From the NCBI GenBank assembly GCA_040388605.1, contig JAZKBN010000044.1, positions 83,753-147,752 of the forward strand: a stretch of DNA of 64,000 bases, in the 5' to 3' direction. This document shows, piece after piece, positions 59,865 to 64,000 of this stretch (positions within the stretch are counted from its first letter, which is position 1; each line of letters opens with the position of its first letter). This DNA comes from JAZKBN01 sp040388605. GTDB taxonomy: Bacteria > Bacteroidota > Bacteroidia > Cytophagales > Flexibacteraceae. The translations under genes and the position numbers were made by a program. The notes under the pieces are model-generated. The model did not search any database. It saw only the letters and a program-made list of their open reading frames with translations, and was not told the origin of the DNA.

Positions 59865-60917
59865 TTAATCAAGCTTGAATTCCTGAACCGTTAAATCATC
59901 GAATGCCTCCCAAATTGAATTTTCAGGAAATTCGTTTTCAAGGTTATACGATTTACATGTTACAAGCTCATTTGCATCTTTCGAAAGCACATGGCACATT
60001 ATCTTTTCTGCATTTGCCTGCCGTGCAAAAATATCCAATTGCTTCAGCACAAATACGCTATGCGATGCTATAAATACCTGTACTCCTGCTTTTGCCAACT
60101 CATTAAGCGCCTGCAATAGAAGCAGCAAGGCTTTTGGATGCAGGCTATTTTCTGGCTCATCGAAAAACAAAACGCTGTTTTCGTTAATGACCCTGCGTTT
60201 GATGAGGTTAGCTAAAACACCTATTTTACGCACGCCTTCCGAAGCAAGGCGAATTGGAATTTCTATTTCACCTTTCTTATAGATGTACTCGCTGCCCTTT
60301 TGTTCTACTTTACCGGAAATTATGCATTCAATGGATTTAAGGACGGCCTCCATTCTAGGTTCAAGTTCGGTGGCAGGTGGCAATAGAAGATAGGTGGCTA
60401 AATCCTGATAGGTGTCGCCAAAGCCGGGAACTTTCCAATAGTCTCGAGTACCTTTTACAAGACCGAGCATATCAAGAATGTCGCGAGGAGGAATATAAAC
60501 AGAGTCGAATTGAATTTTTGGAAATTCAGATAAAGTGTTTTCTGTCCAACCAATTGAGGCATCAAAAAAAATCAATTCCAAAGACAAGGCAAAATCACCT
60601 ATTGCATTTGAAAGTTTAAACTTCCCTTCAAAGCTATCCGTTTTAATTTTTTTATTTCTTAAATCTCTCAAATTTCCGTTCATGAGTTCAAAAACTGTAC
60701 TCAATTTTCTATCAATTCGAGTAACACCAACCACAACATCAATTTTGTCTGCAATTCTGCCGCATTCATCCACTGATTTAAGCACCGCATACAAAAACTT
60801 CATTATACCTGACTTCCCGGTATCATTTGCCCCCAATATCAAATTCACCCTCCCGAAATCGGTAATCTCCAGTTCGGTAAGACCCATAAAATTCTTAAGC
60901 TTTAATTCCTTAACCAT
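59865..60917 (-). CDS. AAA family ATPase (AAA_15/AAA_21, RecF/OLD-like), without nuclease domain
   Basis: 350 residues. Walker A is GANDTGKS (residues 29-36) after LKLKNFMGLTELEI, the pattern of RecF/OLD-type ATPases. The signature-like stretch LASEGVRKIGVL (about 224-235), Walker B with LFFDEPENSLHP (about 250-260) and the switch His in VFIASHSVF (about 282-290) follow. It stops where OLD or GajA proteins would continue into a TOPRIM nuclease, so it is an ATPase only. The next gene encodes a PD-(D/E)XK-like protein. The gene is A+T-richer than the flanking core genes, which suggests transfer. Confidence 0.9.
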   Translation of the reverse strand: MVKELKLKNFMGLTELEITDFGRVNLILGANDTGKSGIMKFLYAVLKSVDECGRIADKIDVVVGVTRIDRKLSTVFELMNGNLRDLRNKKIKTDSFEGKFKLSNAIGDFALSLELIFFDASIGWTENTLSEFPKIQFDSVYIPPRDILDMLGLVKGTRDYWKVPGFGDTYQDLATYLLLPPATELEPRMEAVLKSIECIISGKVEQKGSEYIYKKGEIEIPIRLASEGVRKIGVLANLIKRRVINENSVLFFDEPENSLHPKALLLLLQALNELAKAGVQVFIASHSVFVLKQLDIFARQANAEKIMCHVLSKDANELVTCKSYNLENEFPENSIWEAFDDLTVQEFKLD

Positions 60918-60967
60918 TTCCTGATTTGTTTCTTTGCAAGTTAGTTTGTCCTGTTCTATTGCGCAAT

Positions 60968-61005
60968 AAAAAAGTCCTGCCTGCCTATAAGCGGCAGCAG
61001 GACTT
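60968..61005 (-). terminator. Terminator of the OmpA-type lipoprotein gene
   Basis: AAGTCCTGCCTGCC and GGCAGCAGGACTT form a hairpin with one bulged C and are followed on the minus strand by a T-run (TTTTTTATT). It lies 28 bp after the stop of the OmpA gene and immediately upstream of the ATPase gene. Confidence 0.8.
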
Positions 61006-61032
61006 TCTTCATTCTCTCAGCCTAAGCTAAAC

Positions 61033-61941
61033 TCATTGCTGCAAAATCTGGAACAATTCATCCAGTTTCGGGGTAAGAATAATTTCTGTACGGCGGTTTT
61101 TCTGGCGAACTTCGGCTGCTTTGCCGGGCGCAAGGGGCAGGAACTCGCTGCGACCGCTGGCAATCAGGCGGGCTCCCGGTACACCTGCATCGGTAAGCTC
61201 ACGGCATATTCCGGTTGCACGCAAAACGCTGAGGTCCCAGTTATCTTTCATACCTGCAGTTCCTTCTTTCAGCTTAACGTCATCGGTATGGCCTTCAACA
61301 GTTACGCTGATATCGGGGTTTTGAACCAGTACACCGGCCAGTTTTTTAATGGCATCCACACCGCGCGGATCAACCGTATAGCTGCCAGATTTAAACAGCA
61401 ACTGCTCCGACAGTGAAACATATACCTTTCCGTTCTTTACGTTTACAGTAAGGTCTTTTTCCTTAAAGTTCAGCAAGGCGTCGGCAACCGAGGCACGAAG
61501 TCTGCGAACTGCTTCGTCTTTAGAAGCCAAAATACCTTCAAGCTCGGCAACGCGTTGCTCACGGCTTTTGAGATCGGTGCTTAGCTTGTTTATTTTGCCG
61601 CTCATATTGGCGGCTTCCTTGCTGCTGTTGTTGAGCAGGTCGTTATAGCTTTGGTTCATGTTACCCAATTGCTTCTGCTGGCCGCGTATTACATTACCGC
61701 GTACGGTAGTATCTGAACGCAGGCGTGAAGCTTCAGCTACTGATGCTTCCTGGCGCTTGGTTAAAGCGGCAAGCGTGCTGTCGCATTGCTTACGGGCGGC
61801 TTCGGTTTGGGAAGCGAGGCGGCTCATGGCATCGTATTTTTTGCGGCCAACCACACAGCTGCTCATGCTCAGCGATAAGGTAAGCGACAGGGCAGATACG
61901 GCAACAACCCCAAATGTTCGGTAATTAAGAGGTAAATTCAT
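61033..61941 (-). CDS. OmpA-family outer-membrane lipoprotein
   Basis: About 302 residues. The signal ends in a lipobox LSMSSC, so the Cys would be lipidated. A long heptad-type coiled coil follows (about residues 40-160, rich in Gln, Ala, Arg, Ser and Lys), then an OmpA/MotB peptidoglycan-binding domain with LFKSGSYTVDPRGVDAIKKL, VEGHTDDVKLKEG and LIASGRSEFLP...NRRTEIIL. It should span from the outer membrane into the periplasm and tie the membrane to peptidoglycan. Start at MNLPLNYRTFG; the longer frame adds 22 unlikely residues. Confidence 0.93.
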   Translation of the reverse strand: MNLPLNYRTFGVVAVSALSLTLSLSMSSCVVGRKKYDAMSRLASQTEAARKQCDSTLAALTKRQEASVAEASRLRSDTTVRGNVIRGQQKQLGNMNQSYNDLLNNSSKEAANMSGKINKLSTDLKSREQRVAELEGILASKDEAVRRLRASVADALLNFKEKDLTVNVKNGKVYVSLSEQLLFKSGSYTVDPRGVDAIKKLAGVLVQNPDISVTVEGHTDDVKLKEGTAGMKDNWDLSVLRATGICRELTDAGVPGARLIASGRSEFLPLAPGKAAEVRQKNRRTEIILTPKLDELFQILQQ

Positions 61942-62067
61942 AGGTAAATAAATTAAAGCAAGGCAATATGAGCCATGCCGATGATGTTGTTTCAAAATTA
62001 ATACCAAAAACGAGGTAAATGCTTTTTAATTGCATTTTGCCGGTATAATACCTGAATTAATGCCGAC

Positions 62068-62466
62068 TTAGCCGCGCAACAGGTTTGTAAGCCATGCACT
62101 GAAAGCAACTGCCAAAACACACAAAACCAAGCTTAACAACACATTAACAGCCGCAGAAGCAATTTCATGCGAGCGAATCAAGGCATAGGTTTCATAGCTG
62201 AAAGTGCTGAATGTGCTTAGGCCGCCGCAAAAACCGGTTGCAATAAGCAGGCGCAACTGCAGGCCGAGGGCATGATTACTGCCTGCGCCCCTGCCGGTGA
62301 AAACCAGTTCAAGAAAAAAGCCCAACACAAGGCAGGCAACAATATTAACCAGCAATGTGGCATTATGGGCCTGCCAGTTACAGCGCGTAGTGAGGCCCCG
62401 CATCAGCATCAGCCTGCACACGCTGCCTATTCCGCCGCCGGCAAATACAAGCAAAACATCTTTCAT
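62068..62466 (-). CDS. crcB: CrcB/FluC fluoride channel
   Basis: 132 residues with four transmembrane helices. The family motifs are GGGIGSVCRL near residue 10, LLVNIVACLVLGFF (the conserved Asn of helix 2) and FCGGLSTFSTFSYE (the Phe-box and threonine region). Fluc channels are antiparallel dimers that let fluoride leave the cell. No fluoride riboswitch is evident in the short upstream sequence. It precedes an unrelated oxidoreductase, from which it is separated by a terminator. Confidence 0.94.
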   Translation of the reverse strand: MKDVLLVFAGGGIGSVCRLMLMRGLTTRCNWQAHNATLLVNIVACLVLGFFLELVFTGRGAGSNHALGLQLRLLIATGFCGGLSTFSTFSYETYALIRSHEIASAAVNVLLSLVLCVLAVAFSAWLTNLLRG

Positions 62467-62490
62467 TACCCAGATTTGCTTAAAATAAGA

Positions 62491-62511
62491 ACGGGGCCCC
62501 GACGGCCCCGT
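62491..62511 (-). terminator. Terminator of the Gfo/Idh gene
   Basis: ACGGGGCC (62491-62498) pairs with GGCCCCGT (62504-62511), loop CCGAC. On the minus strand it is followed by a T-rich stretch TTCTTATTTT. It sits between the Gfo/Idh stop and the crcB start. Confidence 0.75.
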
Positions 62512-62515
62512 TTCT

Positions 62516-63547
62516 TTAATTTTTACCGGATACCTTTTTATCGTATATCTTCTCTATTATTTCAACCACTTTCAGGCCTTCAAGGGCATTGGTGGTGGCA
62601 ATGGTTCGGCCAAGCAAGGTATCAACCACGTTTTCAATTACGAAATGGTGGTTTGCAGCACTGCCTTTATAATGACCATAATCATTTGCAGGGCTGCTTT
62701 CGGGCAGCTCAGGCATGGTGTAATCTTTAATATGGCAATACTCCACCTCGTTCATGTATTGGCCGCCAACCTTTATACTGCCTTTCTCACCTATAATGGT
62801 AATGCTGCTTTCAAGGTTTTTATCCCAAACGCCCGTGCTGTAGTTAATGCTGCCGGTTCCGCCCTTGGTAAAATCGAAGCTTACAACGCCGCTGTCTTCA
62901 AACTCGGTAAGGTGGGCGTGATTGAAATCGTAGAAGCGGGCCGCTACATTTTTCACATCGCCGAAGAGCCAGAACATAATATCAATAAAATGGCTGAACT
63001 GGGTGAACAGGGTACCGCCGTCGGTTATGGCAGAGCCTTTCCAGTTTCCGGGCTTATAATAGCGTTCGTCGCGGTTCCAGTAGCAGTTAATCTGCACCAG
63101 GTAAATATCTCCGAGGAGGCGGCGGGTAATTACATCTTTAAGCCACACGCTTGGCGGGCTGTAACGGTTCTGCATTACACAGAAAACCAATTTACCCACC
63201 TGTAAGCTTTTAAAAATCACCTCTTCGCAATCTGCCTTGCTCAGGGCCATAGGCTTTTCAATGACCACATGGAAACCGCTGTCGAGGGCCAACAGGGCCT
63301 GCGGGGCGTGCAGGTTGTTAGGTGTGCAAATGCATACTACATCAATTTCAAGGCCCGAAGCCAGCATGGCTTCGGCGCTGCTGAAAAACGGGACACTAAA
63401 ATCCTGCTCAATTCCCTGGCGAAGATTTTCATTAATGTCGGCCATGGCAACCAATGTAGATTCTGTATTGCGCAAAATCATGGTGGCATGGCGCCGACCT
63501 ATATGGCCGCAGCCGATAACGGCAAAGCGTATTGGTTTTTGTGGCAT
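62516..63547 (-). CDS. Gfo/Idh/MocA family oxidoreductase
   Basis: 343 residues. The N-terminal Rossmann fold has FAVIGCGHIGRRHATMI, and the strand CTPNNLHAPQALLALDSG leads to the conserved VIEKPMAL loop (the catalytic Lys-Pro turn). The C-terminal alpha/beta domain contains GGTLFTQFSHFIDIMFWLFG with the His and Gln pattern of this family. It oxidises or reduces a sugar or inositol with NAD(P). It could take part in nucleotide-sugar or envelope glycan synthesis, since the next gene upstream is a GlmU-like nucleotidyltransferase; this is contextual only. A TATATTTG (63604-63611, minus strand) may be its -7 element. Confidence 0.92.
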   Translation of the reverse strand: MPQKPIRFAVIGCGHIGRRHATMILRNTESTLVAMADINENLRQGIEQDFSVPFFSSAEAMLASGLEIDVVCICTPNNLHAPQALLALDSGFHVVIEKPMALSKADCEEVIFKSLQVGKLVFCVMQNRYSPPSVWLKDVITRRLLGDIYLVQINCYWNRDERYYKPGNWKGSAITDGGTLFTQFSHFIDIMFWLFGDVKNVAARFYDFNHAHLTEFEDSGVVSFDFTKGGTGSINYSTGVWDKNLESSITIIGEKGSIKVGGQYMNEVEYCHIKDYTMPELPESSPANDYGHYKGSAANHHFVIENVVDTLLGRTIATTNALEGLKVVEIIEKIYDKKVSGKN

Positions 63548-63627
63548 GAATGAATAATTACTGATGTACTGAAACGGTAAACAGGTATTTTATTAATATG
63601 CCGCAAATATAGCTTTTGAAACCGATA

Positions 63628-64000
63628 TTATTCCTTAGCCCTTGTATCCGGGTCGTTTTGATTATCAGCTTCAAAATCACCGGTTACAATTTCAGCATCG
63701 GTAATTATTTTAAGCTCCTTATCGGCCCTGGCCTTTTTGCGTGCTGCCGAAACAGTAACTGCGTCTGTTAGATCCATTGCAGTAGCTTCATCAATATACA
63801 GGGCGCCGAGCAGCATTTCATAGTCCCTGCTAATTGATTTTCCCCTACGGCCCATTACCCGGTTCTCAGTAGCTATTAGCTGCTCAAGGCGGTAAGGTAC
63901 AAATTCACTGTCCGCGCCGCCCCAGCTGAAGGAAGGCACATACTTGGGCGGGAAACCACCGCCGTAAATATTACAGCCCACACCCACTACGGTTCCGGTA
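63628..64000 (-). CDS. GlmU-like sugar nucleotidyltransferase family protein (5' end outside window)
   Basis: Only the last 124 codons are visible and the frame continues beyond the right edge. The visible part contains TGTVVGVGCNIYGGGFPPKYVPSFSWGGA, the end of a left-handed beta-helix (hexapeptide repeats) as in the GlmU-like putative sugar nucleotidyltransferases of Bacteroidota. It is followed by a helical segment and an acidic tail of about 40 residues (TGDFEADNQNDPDTRAKE) that I do not know from other members. An apparent GTG start within the window is an artefact of the truncation. It probably activates a sugar phosphate for cell-envelope synthesis; the substrate is not visible. Confidence 0.8.
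   Translation of the reverse strand, partial: TGTVVGVGCNIYGGGFPPKYVPSFSWGGADSEFVPYRLEQLIATENRVMGRRGKSISRDYEMLLGALYIDEATAMDLTDAVTVSAARKKARADKELKIITDAEIVTGDFEADNQNDPDTRAKE

Noticed and set aside
62467..62520. Fluoride riboswitch upstream of crcB
   Set aside because: The short upstream sequence holds only a terminator hairpin for the neighbouring gene and no riboswitch-like fold.
1..64000. tRNA, rRNA, insertion sequence, integrase or prophage
   Set aside because: I found no tRNA-like cloverleaf, transposase motif or terminal inverted repeat; all stretches longer than about 300 bp without genes were read and described.

Overview
The window looks like a chromosomal contig of a Bacteroidota bacterium, probably Chitinophagales or Sphingobacteriales-like, from a draft or metagenome assembly (two 10-N scaffold gaps). 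The signs are a TonB-dependent receptor with an N-terminal carboxypeptidase-regulatory domain, several proteins with C-terminal type IX secretion (T9SS) sorting domains, promoters of the Bacteroidota form TTTG-N18-20-TAnnTTTG, weak Shine-Dalgarno signals, and a mycobacterial-type AhpC/AhpD pair under an OxyR regulator. I found no rRNA, tRNA, CRISPR array, insertion sequence or prophage.

Layout. 1-7.2 kb: a TonB-dependent receptor followed on the same strand by a very large exported protein that runs off the left edge. 7.5-18.2 kb: housekeeping genes: a 2-hydroxyacid dehydrogenase, purM, a rhodanese, a cyclophilin, DedA, a glycosyltransferase, ruvX, a hemerythrin protein and a MacB-like permease. 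18.5-33.9 kb: an alpha/beta hydrolase, an AI-2E-type transporter next to a P-type Ca2+ ATPase, an exonuclease-like protein that has lost catalytic acids, tilS, an MlaF-like ATPase, an outer-membrane barrel, accD, class I aldolase, Kdo transferase (waaA), and the peroxide module ahpD-ahpC / oxyR. 34.0-43.2 kb: one 3065-residue surface protein made of about 21 IPT/TIG domains, a GEVED domain, 11 Ig-like repeats and a T9SS sorting domain. 43.6-46.4 kb: an amino-acid permease and a DegT aminotransferase split by a false gap. 46.5-53.1 kb: two paralogous secreted GH5-CBM6-T9SS enzymes flanking an ArsR-SRPBCC-DoxX-YdeI-YdeI operon. 53.3-55.5 kb: a ferritin-like DUF892 protein and a FAD/Rieske oxidoreductase. 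55.6-60.9 kb: a minus-strand, visibly A+T-richer accessory block: two YD-repeat lipoproteins, a YdeI-like protein, DUF1761, and a tight three-gene unit of AAA ATPase, PD-(D/E)XK-like protein and WYL regulator. 61.0-64.0 kb: an OmpA-type lipoprotein, a CrcB/FluC fluoride channel, a Gfo/Idh oxidoreductase and the 3' end of a GlmU-like nucleotidyltransferase.

The items most worth follow-up are the ATPase/nuclease-like/WYL unit (a candidate two-component defence module), the exonuclease homologue in which the catalytic Glu and Asp of Exo I and Exo III are both Gln, the autoregulatory ArsR promoter with two dyads placed in the promoter spacer and over the start site, and a paired-repeat leader conserved in front of both GH5 paralogs.
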